From NCBI RefSeq assembly GCF_001677275.1, contig NZ_CP016177.1, positions 930,001-994,000 of the forward strand: a DNA stretch of 64,000 nt, in the 5' to 3' direction. The translations under genes and the position numbers were made by a program. Origin of the DNA: Vibrio breoganii (lineage in GTDB: Bacteria > Pseudomonadota > Gammaproteobacteria > Enterobacterales > Vibrionaceae). This document shows positions 36,082 to 44,427 of the stretch, piece after piece (position 1 is the first letter of the stretch; the number at the start of each line of letters is the position of its first letter). Below the pieces are notes generated by a model. The model saw nothing but the letters and a program-made list of their open reading frames with translations. It searched no databases and was not told where the DNA came from.

Positions 36082-36555
36082 ATGCAAGACCCTCGCGAAA
36101 GCTCTAAAACCGAAGCCATCATTGAACACGCTACTGCCAAGTGTAAGCAAAATGGTGGACAGCTGACAGAAAAACGAAAGAAGATCCTGTTGTGTCTGAC
36201 TGGAACTCAAAAAGCACTATCGGCTTATGAAGTCGCTGATCTGTATAAAGAACAGTATGGTCAGAGCATGTCACCGATGTCGGTTTATCGCATATTAGAT
36301 TTTCTGCAAGAACAAGGCTTGATTCATCGACTGCAAATTGCCAATAAATACATCTCATGCATGCACATCACCTGTGCTCATAGCCATGAAACGGCACAAT
36401 TTTTGATTTGTTCTAATTGCTTTAAGGTCAAAGAGGTCAGTATCGATCCTGCACTGATCAGTGAGCTAAGGCAAAACGTCGCTGATGCTGGCTTTGTATT
36501 TGCTAGCCAGCAACTAGAGGTGAATTGCCTTTGTGAGGACTGCAAAAACCTATAG
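36082..36555 (+). CDS. zur: Fur-family regulator, zinc uptake regulator (Zur)
   Basis: 157 residues. The winged-helix DNA-binding region (about 25-90) contains SPMSVYRILDFLQEQGLIHRL, typical of Fur. The dimerisation part has the structural zinc pairs C110-x2-C113 (ICSNC) and C151-x2-C154 (CEDC), and regulatory zinc ligands in CAHSHETAQF. The sequence is of Zur rather than Fur type (HSHE in place of the Fur HHDH pattern, and a CEDC tail). Zur represses zinc import when zinc is plentiful. The gene converges on a GST with 10 bases between stops. Confidence 0.85.
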   Translation: MQDPRESSKTEAIIEHATAKCKQNGGQLTEKRKKILLCLTGTQKALSAYEVADLYKEQYGQSMSPMSVYRILDFLQEQGLIHRLQIANKYISCMHITCAHSHETAQFLICSNCFKVKEVSIDPALISELRQNVADAGFVFASQQLEVNCLCEDCKNL

Positions 36556-36565
36556 AATTAACGGG

Positions 36566-37336
36566 TTATTTACCCATCTGAGGTAGCCAGTCCAAGATAG
36601 CTCGTTTGAAGCTTGGGCGATCCATTATGGCTTCTTTCCATTGTTCCAGGTGCTGATAATTCTCAAATGGAAATTTGGCTGCTTTGAGTATGATAAGCTG
36701 CGGCACCCAAGCAATGTCCGCGAGAGAGTATTCTTCTCCGGCTAACCATTTGTGGTCTTTTAAACGCTCATCCATCTTTTTAAAACAGTCATCGATAACC
36801 TGCGTCGCATTCACAACATCTTGCTCAGAAAAGCCTTCATTAGAATTAAACCGTTCATGAAACTCTAGTAGAGCCTTATCAAAGGTTTGGTTCTTGCGGT
36901 AATCATCCATTACCTCTTGTGAGCGTTTCATCTTGTCGCCGGAACCAAAATTTGAGTACATGTAGGTCTTGATGGATAAGTGGTTGTCTCGGGCTAGATA
37001 CATCCACTCGTACATCTGGCTTTCGTCCTGTTTGGACTGTGGGCGAAGAGAACCTGATGCGTAATGCTGATCGATGTAGTCGATAATATCCGCCGAATCA
37101 ATGATAACAACGCCTTCATCCACTAGAGTGGGAACCACAGCATTGGGGTTGATGCCAATGTATTCCTTGGTTAGCTGTTCGCCTTTTTGCAAATTGATAG
37201 GATGGCTTTCCCACGTAAGGCCTTTTTCCTCTAGCGCAAGTCTCACTCGCATTGCACAGTTAGAAAAACCTGTGTGGTAGAGATGCAATCCTTTGAAACT
37301 TTCTACCGATTTATTGGTTGGTTTGATAATACCCAT
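36566..37336 (-). CDS. Glutathione S-transferase family protein
   Basis: 256 residues. The thioredoxin-like N-terminal domain (about 16-95) has LYHTGFSNCAMRVRLALEEKG, the G-site helix with cysteine, then NPNAVVPTLVDEGVVIIDSADIIDYID, the cis-proline and ESAD-like glutathione-binding motifs. The C-terminal all-helical domain ends with SLADIAWVPQLI, the N-capping box. It probably conjugates or reduces with glutathione. Substrate unknown. It overlaps nothing and converges on zur. Confidence 0.85.
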   Translation of the reverse strand: MGIIKPTNKSVESFKGLHLYHTGFSNCAMRVRLALEEKGLTWESHPINLQKGEQLTKEYIGINPNAVVPTLVDEGVVIIDSADIIDYIDQHYASGSLRPQSKQDESQMYEWMYLARDNHLSIKTYMYSNFGSGDKMKRSQEVMDDYRKNQTFDKALLEFHERFNSNEGFSEQDVVNATQVIDDCFKKMDERLKDHKWLAGEEYSLADIAWVPQLIILKAAKFPFENYQHLEQWKEAIMDRPSFKRAILDWLPQMGK

Positions 37337-37666
37337 ATTGTTACCTCTTCATCGATTAGTGCTAGTGAAGGAAACCTGAGTAGCCCACTAGTTGATAAAT
37401 ACAACTTTAATGACATTGGTAGAGTTTGTCAACCATTTTGTGTCTGTCGTTTTATTAGCTCGATCTAAAGAGATTCAGCAAGGCGCTATCGACCGAAAAG
37501 TCAGTTAGATAAAACATTGCAACTTAATAATTGAAACGACGGTTTGATATTGATTGAGAATTTGATGGTTGAACTGTACAATGAGGACGCTGAATCACTC
37601 TTAGTGAGGCTGTTTTCAACTGACTTTTTTCAATGTGATTTGCTTACGTTGAAATGATACAACGTA
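37337..37666. other. Non-coding region left of the insertion sequence
   Basis: About 330 bases between the GST start and the IS. The IS splits the original region ahead of 38926; its left part here likely holds the promoter of the GST (minus) and the original promoter/operator of the TauE-GH88 operon (plus), with the palindrome at 37646-37665. Confidence 0.45.
37646..37665. promoter_or_regulatory. Palindromic operator candidate cut off by the IS
   Basis: ACGTTG-AAATGATA-CAACGT is an inverted repeat of 6 bp with an 8-base centre. Before IS insertion it lay about 30 bases ahead of the TauE gene's ATG; now 1.24 kb of IS separates them. It resembles the sites of GntR-type regulators loosely. No matching regulator is adjacent. 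Confidence 0.4.
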
Positions 37667-38904
37667 CAGGGTGAGATCGTGAACGTTTTTTAATCAAAAT
37701 CACAATCGATTTGACGATCACATTTAGCTGTGATCATATACTCCCTTTTTAGGGAGAGCATCATGCACATTGACCACTTCAAAGAACATTTTCAAACGAT
37801 TATCGACCAACGCCAAGGTGCAAAGGTCACATATTGCCTGTTTGAAGTCCTTTTTGGCTCGCTATGTGCGGTGATTGCAGGCGCGAAAGGTTGGTTCGAT
37901 ATTCGTGAATACATTCTCGGTCATCATGATTGGTTTAAGCATAATGACTTGTTTTTGAATGGTATTCCTGCTGATGACACAATAGCTCGTATCATCTCTA
38001 CCATTGAACCCGAACAGTTCCATGAGTGCTTCATTAACTGGATGTCATCAATTCATACTCTCACCGAAGGTCAAGTGATTGCGATTGATGGCAAAACACT
38101 TCGCGGCTCATATAATCGTGAAGACAGGAAGAGCACCATTCATATGATTAGTGCTTATGCGTCGTCCAACAAGCTCGTACTGGGACAGCTAAAAACCGAA
38201 CAAAAAAGCAATGAAATTACAGCGATCCCTGAACTGATAAAGATGCTCGATATCAAGGGGGCCCTAGTAACAATTGATGCTATGGCCTGTCAAACCAAGA
38301 TTGCTAAAGCCATTGTAGATCAAGGTGGAGACTACCTGCTTGCCGTAAAGAGCAACCAAGGAAAACTCCGACAAGCAATAGAAAAGGCATTCTCTTCTCA
38401 GCGAGCCAATGTGGCTGATAACATCTCTCTTGAGCAAGGACATGGCCGTATAGAGTCTCGTCAATGCTATGTTTTTGACAGTGCAAAACTTGAAGGTAAT
38501 TTCTCTCTCTGGAAAGGCTTGAAGAGCATTGTGATGGTTGAAAACTTTCGCCTTGAGAAAGATAAATCTGTCGACCTAGAGTACCGTTATTACATCAGCT
38601 CCAAAGAGCTTAGTGCAGAGCAAGCTGCTATGGCTGTCAGAGAACATTGGGGCATAGAGTCAATGCACTGGGTACTTGATGTCACCATGAATGAAGATGC
38701 ATGCCTGATATACAAAGATCACGGTGCAGAGAACCTATCATGCCTACGTCATATGAGCTTGAACATGCTCCGAGAAGAGCCAACCAAGCTAAGCATTGTT
38801 GGTAAGCAAAAGCGCTGCATGATGAATACATCGATGCTAGAGGCAGTATTAAGTGCTGGTTTTACTCGAGTGGTGAAAAACTAGGCACTCATGCGGTCAC
38901 CCTG
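37667..38904 (+). mobile_element. ISAs1-family insertion sequence, complete
   Basis: 1238 bp. The terminal inverted repeats start CAGGGTGA (37667) and end TCACCCTG (38904) and match imperfectly further in (GATCGTGAACG versus CCGCATGAGTG). A 10-bp duplication, ATACAACGTA, flanks both ends (37657-37666 and 38905-38914), as expected for this family. One transposase gene fills it. Intact frame, repeats and target duplication suggest a recent insertion. Confidence 0.9.
37763..38884 (+). CDS. ISAs1-family DDE transposase
   Basis: 373 residues from the ATG at 37763, preceded by AGGGAGAG; the earlier in-frame start at 37730 lacks a site. Family features: an N-terminal H-repeat-like region (FEVLFGSLCAVIAGAKGWFDI), IAIDGKTLRGSY containing the first catalytic aspartate, VTIDAMACQTKIAKAI with the second, and REHWGIESMHWVLDVTMNED with the glutamate. 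All are intact, so it is likely functional. It moves the IS by a cut-and-paste type reaction. Confidence 0.9.
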   Translation: MHIDHFKEHFQTIIDQRQGAKVTYCLFEVLFGSLCAVIAGAKGWFDIREYILGHHDWFKHNDLFLNGIPADDTIARIISTIEPEQFHECFINWMSSIHTLTEGQVIAIDGKTLRGSYNREDRKSTIHMISAYASSNKLVLGQLKTEQKSNEITAIPELIKMLDIKGALVTIDAMACQTKIAKAIVDQGGDYLLAVKSNQGKLRQAIEKAFSSQRANVADNISLEQGHGRIESRQCYVFDSAKLEGNFSLWKGLKSIVMVENFRLEKDKSVDLEYRYYISSKELSAEQAAMAVREHWGIESMHWVLDVTMNEDACLIYKDHGAENLSCLRHMSLNMLREEPTKLSIVGKQKRCMMNTSMLEAVLSAGFTRVVKN

Positions 38905-38925
38905 ATACAACGTAGAAGAGATAAC

Positions 38926-39645
38926 ATGGATCCAAATATAATCATTGCATCAATATTGATATTTATTGGTGCTTTTATTCAAACAACGACTGGATTTGGA
39001 ATGGCTATTGTTGTTTCTCCAGTACTAATACTGATAGCGCCTGATTTTATTCCTGGGCCTATGATTATTGTTGGGTTATTTCTTTCTTCAATTAATGCTA
39101 TTAAATATAGAGACCATATTTCTCTTGTTAGATTAAAGAGTGCGTTTGTCGGGCTTTTACCTGGAATAATATCAGGGGGTTTGCTTCTTTATTTTATCGA
39201 TGTGACTAAGTTTTCATTGTTTATCGGTATTGTTGTATTGCTGGCGGTTATCGTTAGTTTACTGCCTATGAAGATTGATGAAACACCAAGACGCCTTGTA
39301 TCGGCAGGATTTCTATCAGGTTTTCTAGGTATGAGCTCTGGGATAGGTGGTCCTCCTTTAGCGCTACTTTGGCAGCATCAAGCCGCGATGCTAGTGAGAG
39401 CAAACTTAGCCGCCTTCTTTGTTATAAGCTCAACTATTTCGTTGATCATTCAAATACCAATTGGATATATGAGTATGAAACACTTGTATTTATCATTGCC
39501 ATTATTGCCGGCCAGTTATTTTGGTGGGCGTTTAGCAATTATATTTGTGGAGAGAATTCCGCAACATATGGTAAGGGCACTTTCATTGGGTCTTTGTAGT
39601 ATAGCTGCTTTAGGAACTATATATTCTAGTATTATAAGAATGTGA
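38926..39645 (+). CDS. TauE/SafE-family (TSUP) anion permease
   Basis: 239 residues, about eight membrane spans. The two conserved half-repeats of the family are visible: FIGAFIQTTTGFGMAIVVSPVL near the N-terminus and FLSGFLGMSSGIGGPPLALLW in the middle. TSUP proteins carry sulfite, sulfonates or organic acids. It precedes a GH88 hydrolase by about 60 bases, so it may export or import a product of sulfated or unsaturated uronide breakdown. The ribosome site AGAAGAG lies between the IS and the ATG, but the promoter region was displaced by the IS. Confidence 0.8.
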   Translation: MDPNIIIASILIFIGAFIQTTTGFGMAIVVSPVLILIAPDFIPGPMIIVGLFLSSINAIKYRDHISLVRLKSAFVGLLPGIISGGLLLYFIDVTKFSLFIGIVVLLAVIVSLLPMKIDETPRRLVSAGFLSGFLGMSSGIGGPPLALLWQHQAAMLVRANLAAFFVISSTISLIIQIPIGYMSMKHLYLSLPLLPASYFGGRLAIIFVERIPQHMVRALSLGLCSIAALGTIYSSIIRM

Positions 39646-39706
39646 TTAAATTAATATTAAAAGCGAATCTATTTCGTTGCGGTGTAACTAGTATTAGGGG
39701 ATAACA

Positions 39707-40834
39707 ATGAACAAAAACGCTTGGGTAACCACTGCATGGGCCGATATTTTTAAGAAAATCAAATCGACTAGTCAGGAAATGACCATTGATTTTCCCTCAA
39801 TGACAGAGAATGGTGTTTACCAAAATACTCACAAGCCATGGGCTTGGGTAGTAGGTTTCTGGCCTGGTTTGCTTTGGCTATTGTATGAGAAAGAGTCTTA
39901 TAAACCCTTTATGGATATGGCCATTGATAGAGAAAACACTATGGATGGGCCTTTGGATGAGTATGTGGATATTCATCACGATGTAGGCTTTATGTGGCAA
40001 CTGACGTCAATGAAACACTATGAACTGCTGGGCAATGATCTCTCCAGAACACGAGCGTTGCGAGCTGCGAGTCATTTAGCCAGTCGATTCAATATCAATG
40101 GTCGATTCCTTACCGCTTGGAACAAGAATGATGTTAACTCGGCAGACCCAAGGGGTCTTAGTATCATCGATAGCACGATGAATCTGCCAATACTTTATTG
40201 GGCCGCAGAGCAGCTCGATGCACCGCGATTTAAGTTGATCGCAATGGCGCATGCAGACACTGTTTTGAAGGAGTTTATTCGTGAAGATGGGTCTGTTCGA
40301 CACATGGTTGAATTTGACTTTCTTTCCGGGGAAGTGAAAAAGCATCATGGCGGGCAAGGCTACAACCAAGATTCTGCATGGAGCAGAGGAGCATCTTGGG
40401 CAATTCATGGTTGTGCGCTTAGCTATCAATACACCAAAGAACCTCGGTATCTCGATGCCGCAATGAAAACAGCGGATTTTTTTATTAGCCAATTACCTGA
40501 AGATCATATCCCTCATTGGGACTTCAGAGCCCCTAGAGACGAAAATACGCCAAGAGATACATCAGCAGCGGCTTGCGCGGCTAGCGGGATGATCCTTATT
40601 TCAGATCTCGTCGAGGATACTGAGCTGAAAGAGCGCTACTTATCAACTGCGACAAATATTCTAAAAAGCTTGAGCGATAACTACAGCACTTACGATGACC
40701 CTAGCCAACAAGGGCTACTGATTGCTGGTGCATTTAACTGCCCACAAGGTTTAGGTATTAATTGTTCTCTAATTTATGGTGATTACTACTTTGTAGAGGG
40801 GATGTCTAAATTGGTAGACAGGCTTCAGGGGTAA
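39707..40834 (+). CDS. GH88 unsaturated glucuronyl hydrolase
   Basis: 375 residues. The fold is the six-hairpin GH88 type. Catalytic aspartates can be placed as D92 in DIHHDVGFMW and D155 in SIIDSTMNLPILYW, matching D88 and D149 of the characterised Bacillus enzyme. GYNQDSAWSRGASWAIHG is the substrate-binding stretch. There is no signal peptide, so it acts in the cytoplasm on unsaturated disaccharides produced by polysaccharide lyases (from chondroitin, hyaluronan, ulvan or similar). No lyase is in this window. Transcribed with the TSUP gene; a strong ribosome site (TAGGGG) is present. Confidence 0.85.
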   Translation: MNKNAWVTTAWADIFKKIKSTSQEMTIDFPSMTENGVYQNTHKPWAWVVGFWPGLLWLLYEKESYKPFMDMAIDRENTMDGPLDEYVDIHHDVGFMWQLTSMKHYELLGNDLSRTRALRAASHLASRFNINGRFLTAWNKNDVNSADPRGLSIIDSTMNLPILYWAAEQLDAPRFKLIAMAHADTVLKEFIREDGSVRHMVEFDFLSGEVKKHHGGQGYNQDSAWSRGASWAIHGCALSYQYTKEPRYLDAAMKTADFFISQLPEDHIPHWDFRAPRDENTPRDTSAAACAASGMILISDLVEDTELKERYLSTATNILKSLSDNYSTYDDPSQQGLLIAGAFNCPQGLGINCSLIYGDYYFVEGMSKLVDRLQG

Positions 40835-40965
40835 GTGGTTTCGCTGTTTACTATTAACGCATAAAGCGTACCGAGTAATAGATGTCGGTCTAATCGTTTA
40901 AGATCCTGATTATGACCGACGTTTTAGGACTGTCCGTTTTTAGTCTCTATTCTTTTAAGCATGAA

Positions 40966-41286
40966 TTATTCGCAGTGAATACTGTCTTTAACACCTTGTG
41001 GAACGGCTAGATCTTCACATTTGGAGATAGTGCGCGCTTTTTCTTTTTGCTGTCCATTAGTCTCAATGTACTGGTCGACATCACCGGTTGCTTCTAGTTG
41101 CACTAGAGCTTGGTTGTGCGTGACGGCGTTGATACTGGCTTGCTGCTCAGAAGTCATGTGTGCTTCGGCTCTGATTTCGTCAGTAGATTCTGCAGCATTG
41201 TTGGGGTTTGCCACTGCTGCACCTGCCATCAATGCAGAAGTGATGATGCTCAGTTGGATCGTTTTGATGATGTGTTTGTAGTTCAT
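40966..41286 (-). CDS. Small secreted protein, unknown
   Basis: 106 residues from the ATG at 41286, with AGGAGA upstream; six further codons to 41304 are not needed. It has a signal peptide ending AVANP (about residue 28), a glutamine- and alanine-rich mature part and two cysteines near the end (SKCEDLA and SIHCE) that may form a disulfide. Family unknown. Stands between the GH88 gene and the M19-like gene. Confidence 0.6.
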   Translation of the reverse strand: MNYKHIIKTIQLSIITSALMAGAAVANPNNAAESTDEIRAEAHMTSEQQASINAVTHNQALVQLEATGDVDQYIETNGQQKEKARTISKCEDLAVPQGVKDSIHCE

Positions 41287-41408
41287 GGATATTCTCCTAA
41301 TCAAATTTCAATGACACCGTAAACGGCTGCGGTGTTTTGCTGTTGATAGAAGATTACATCGGATTTTGTCGATCTTTTAATCGCACTTGTAGGGTGCTGT
41401 CCTACAAA

Positions 41409-41431
41409 AAAACGGCCACAAGGGCCGTTTT
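41409..41431 (-). terminator. Rho-independent terminator of the M19-like gene
   Basis: Minus-strand stem AAAACGGCC with GGCCGTTTT, a 5-base loop and a following T run, 15 bases after the stop codon of the M19-like gene. Confidence 0.9.
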
Positions 41432-41445
41432 GTATAAGGTTACCG

Positions 41446-42669
41446 TTACTTCCAAGTTTGCTGGTAAACGCGAGTTAGGTTGCCACCAAACAGTTTACGT
41501 AGGTCTTCATCGGTGTAACCCATTTTCCAAAGCTCATCGACAGTAGCTGCTAGGTGTTTAGACAGCTCAGCACAGCCAGTCGCGCCTTGGTCGAAGGCAT
41601 AAATCATATAGCCATTATCGGTATATTTTTCCGCATGTTTTTTGGCAAACGCGACTACTTTCTCTGTTTTCATCATGTCATCAGTAGCAATACCCACATG
41701 GTCAACACCCACTACTTGCACCGCGCCATCAATCATTTCAGCATATTGCTTCGGTGTAATGTCTTCTGGCCAAACACCGTCCATCATCCATTCAGTACCC
41801 GTGACTGAGATTACGCCACCCATGTCGGCGACTGTTTTTGCTTGCTCATCTGAGATCAAACGATAACAAGGGGCAAGGCGGTAGTCAGCATCGCCTTTCT
41901 TTAAGCCCTTGCTTGCCATGCGCTCTTGCGTTTCCGGCACGGTTTCATGAGGCTCACAACCGTAGGTAGAGGCCAGTGGTGAATGCGAGTAGATTGCTGG
42001 GACACCCTTATGGTTCTTCTTCATATAATCGGTAATGTCTTTGGTGGTCTGGTTCGACGTATGCGAAAGGTCAACGGTAATACCGTGTTTCACCATCTCG
42101 TCGATGACATTCTTACCAAAATCGGTGAGACCAGATTCGTCACCACCCATACTAGAGATCACGCCAACACCGGTTTGCTCTTTGCCGTTATAAACAAGCT
42201 GCATGGTTTTGATGCCCATATCAGCCATGGTTTTAACCTTACTTACATCGCCTTCCAGCATCATTGTGGTTTGAGAGTTCCACATTATTGCGTACTCACC
42301 ATTTTTGTGTGCCAGTGCGAAATCTTCAGGCGTCTTCACAATGCGTATCTTGGTATCAGCGGATTTGATGGCATGGTTCCACTTTTGATACTCAGACTGA
42401 AATGCTATCCACGTTGGTGTATGTGGCGCCCCTAGAGTGACTGAAGCTCCAGTAATGCCACGTTGATGGGCAAGGTCAATGTATTGCGCTACCTCTGAGT
42501 CTTTGTCCCAGCCAGTTTGATAAGGTGATGCATAGAAATCGATAGCGACATTGTCCACAACAAACTGCTGCGCTTTAGGGGTTGCCTGGTCGTGCCAATC
42601 TTTGGTTTCAATGGATGCAAATGCTGAAGTAGACGCCAAGATTATTGATGCAAGAAGTAACTTTTTCAT
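41446..42669 (-). CDS. M19 membrane dipeptidase-like protein with altered metal ligands
   Basis: 407 residues from the ATG at 42669 (AGGTG upstream); four codons earlier a GTG is possible. A signal peptide (about 1-18, ending SAFAS) exports it. The renal dipeptidase (M19) fold is recognised by GITVDLSHTS, PAIYSHSPL and GVDHVGIATD, which keep the second-metal histidines and the aspartate. The usual first-metal H-x-D near the N-terminus is A-I-D here (VVDNVAIDF), and the bridging glutamate region (EGG) reads WNSQTT. It may have lost or changed metal-dependent peptidase activity. Periplasmic, monocistronic. Confidence 0.75.
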   Translation of the reverse strand: MKKLLLASIILASTSAFASIETKDWHDQATPKAQQFVVDNVAIDFYASPYQTGWDKDSEVAQYIDLAHQRGITGASVTLGAPHTPTWIAFQSEYQKWNHAIKSADTKIRIVKTPEDFALAHKNGEYAIMWNSQTTMMLEGDVSKVKTMADMGIKTMQLVYNGKEQTGVGVISSMGGDESGLTDFGKNVIDEMVKHGITVDLSHTSNQTTKDITDYMKKNHKGVPAIYSHSPLASTYGCEPHETVPETQERMASKGLKKGDADYRLAPCYRLISDEQAKTVADMGGVISVTGTEWMMDGVWPEDITPKQYAEMIDGAVQVVGVDHVGIATDDMMKTEKVVAFAKKHAEKYTDNGYMIYAFDQGATGCAELSKHLAATVDELWKMGYTDEDLRKLFGGNLTRVYQQTWK

Positions 42670-42871
42670 ATCTAAATTCACCTGTTCGTTTAGGCTATAT
42701 CGTCGTGTTGATGTAGTTACTATAACGGCTGAGAAATCTTCAAATACCCATATTGCGCCAATTGTTTCAGAATGATGATAGGGGTAATAAAGAGAGAAAA
42801 GTAACTGTAACGTATTGATTTATAGTTAGTAGCTTAGACTAAATCTCAACGAGTGAAGGAAAGTATGCGGT

Positions 42872-44272
42872 TTAAGTGCGATGAAATAATTGAGTATAAA
42901 AACGTACGATAGTTAAGGCGACCATGACGTACACCAGCATGTTCACCGGTGTCGTGATCTCATAGACGGGTATAGGCTTTGTGGCTGCCATTGTGATCAT
43001 CAATAGTAGGTTGCCTCCGAGGACTCGATAGACGAGCCATTGCGGGTTGCCAAAGGTGCGGTAAATAACAAATACGTTAATAAAGTAAAAGGTCAGCAAT
43101 TGCCACACCTCGGTCATAGCGGGCATTAACAGTACATATTGAATAAGAAAGCCAACGCCAAACACCATGTAGCCAATCATCCAATGCTTTATCATTTGCT
43201 GCGGCATGTTACTCAAGACGGCGGCACACACTGCGCTGTTAATAATAAACATGGTGCCGGAAGGAATAGGTAGGTAGAGCCAAAACAAGATAGCGGAAGT
43301 GAAGCTAGCGCTACCAACCAAAGTATTCCTTGCTCGCTCGCGCCACCTATATTGAACTCTGCGTAAGGCTTGATAGTTATCTTTGTGATTGTCCTGATAG
43401 AAATGAGTGACTGTTGTCGGTAATGGTAGGCTCTCGCAACCGTCTTTTGAGACAGACTGTTGGATAAGGGCTATTGCGGAATTAAGGATCTTGAATTCAT
43501 ATGGGCTCAAGCCGAGTGAATAGGCTTGATCAAGCAGTCGCTTGGCAACCCAAATCGCTTTGGCTTGATGATCGTGAATGAGCTGCTTTCGTGTTGGTGT
43601 CCTGTCGTTCAATTCAGGAAGGCTCAAAAGATCAGCTAGTGCCTTCTGCGCTGAATTTTCAACGCTGTTCAGGTGCTTTTCATTGAGATGATAGCGGTCG
43701 GAGGTAGTGCCACACACCATCGACTGATGCAAAGGCAAAGCCGCATCTAAAACCAAGCGCACTTCCGACTGAAAGCGTTTTTCTTCATTTTCAGGCCAAA
43801 TCAGGTTGAAGACCACGGAATAGATGAATAGCCCCAAGAAGGTTTCTTGAAGCCTGAGAATAGCCACATCTAGGGTGATGTCGCCTTCGAGCCCACCGGA
43901 GATCGCGAGCAAAATACATACGATAAACCCAGTAGTAAAGGCATAGCCATAAACGGGGTCGGAGCCCATGTAGATGCATAGCGCAAGCAGCAATACGGTG
44001 GCAGCCAAAAACCATGTTGGGTCTTGGGCAAAATTTGCAATCAACATGATGCCAATCAATGCACCAAACAGGGTGCCGATCAGTCGTTTACGTGCCTTTT
44101 TTTTTCCTGCTGTTAAGGTGTCAGATATTGCTAGCACATTGACGGTCATCGCTGACCAATAAGGCCGCTCAAGGTTAAAATATAATGCAAAGGCGATGGC
44201 TAGACAGAAGGCGAATGCGACCTTTAGCGCAGTTTTGGTTTGGTCTGTCAGTTGAGGTGCAAAGGGCGACAT
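42872..44272 (-). CDS. FUSC-family inner-membrane protein
   Basis: 466 residues. Two membrane bundles (about 15-165 and 305-465) are separated by a cytoplasmic domain of some 140 residues, the FUSC/aromatic acid exporter plan. The N-terminus has NLERPYWSAMTVNVLA and KKKARKRLIGTLFGALIGI, the conserved stretch after the first spans. It may export aromatic acids or fusaric-acid-like compounds, alone or with an adaptor elsewhere. It is the third FUSC-like gene in the window, and the most canonical. Confidence 0.75.
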   Translation of the reverse strand: MSPFAPQLTDQTKTALKVAFAFCLAIAFALYFNLERPYWSAMTVNVLAISDTLTAGKKKARKRLIGTLFGALIGIMLIANFAQDPTWFLAATVLLLALCIYMGSDPVYGYAFTTGFIVCILLAISGGLEGDITLDVAILRLQETFLGLFIYSVVFNLIWPENEEKRFQSEVRLVLDAALPLHQSMVCGTTSDRYHLNEKHLNSVENSAQKALADLLSLPELNDRTPTRKQLIHDHQAKAIWVAKRLLDQAYSLGLSPYEFKILNSAIALIQQSVSKDGCESLPLPTTVTHFYQDNHKDNYQALRRVQYRWRERARNTLVGSASFTSAILFWLYLPIPSGTMFIINSAVCAAVLSNMPQQMIKHWMIGYMVFGVGFLIQYVLLMPAMTEVWQLLTFYFINVFVIYRTFGNPQWLVYRVLGGNLLLMITMAATKPIPVYEITTPVNMLVYVMVALTIVRFYTQLFHRT

Positions 44273-44376
44273 AAAGGTGTGAGGCTGTGGCTACGAGATC
44301 CACATATTTTATCGCGGATTGATATAGTCAAAAACTCACACTTGATGGAGTGAACTCATCAAAAAGGTGGATTTGA

Positions 44377-44405
44377 AACAACTGCCAGTTAAGTTGACAG
44401 TTGTT
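44377..44405 (-). terminator. Rho-independent terminator of the GH3 gene
   Basis: Minus strand: AACAACTG pairs with CAGTTGTT around 13 bases, followed by TTTC. It lies about 25 bases after the GH3 stop codon. Confidence 0.6.
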
Positions 44406-44427
44406 GTTTCTGCTGATAATTCAGAAG

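Noticed and set aside
43791..44015. Short minus-strand frame in the FUSC gene region
   Set aside because: It overlaps the FUSC gene in another frame on the same strand, and lacks a start context.
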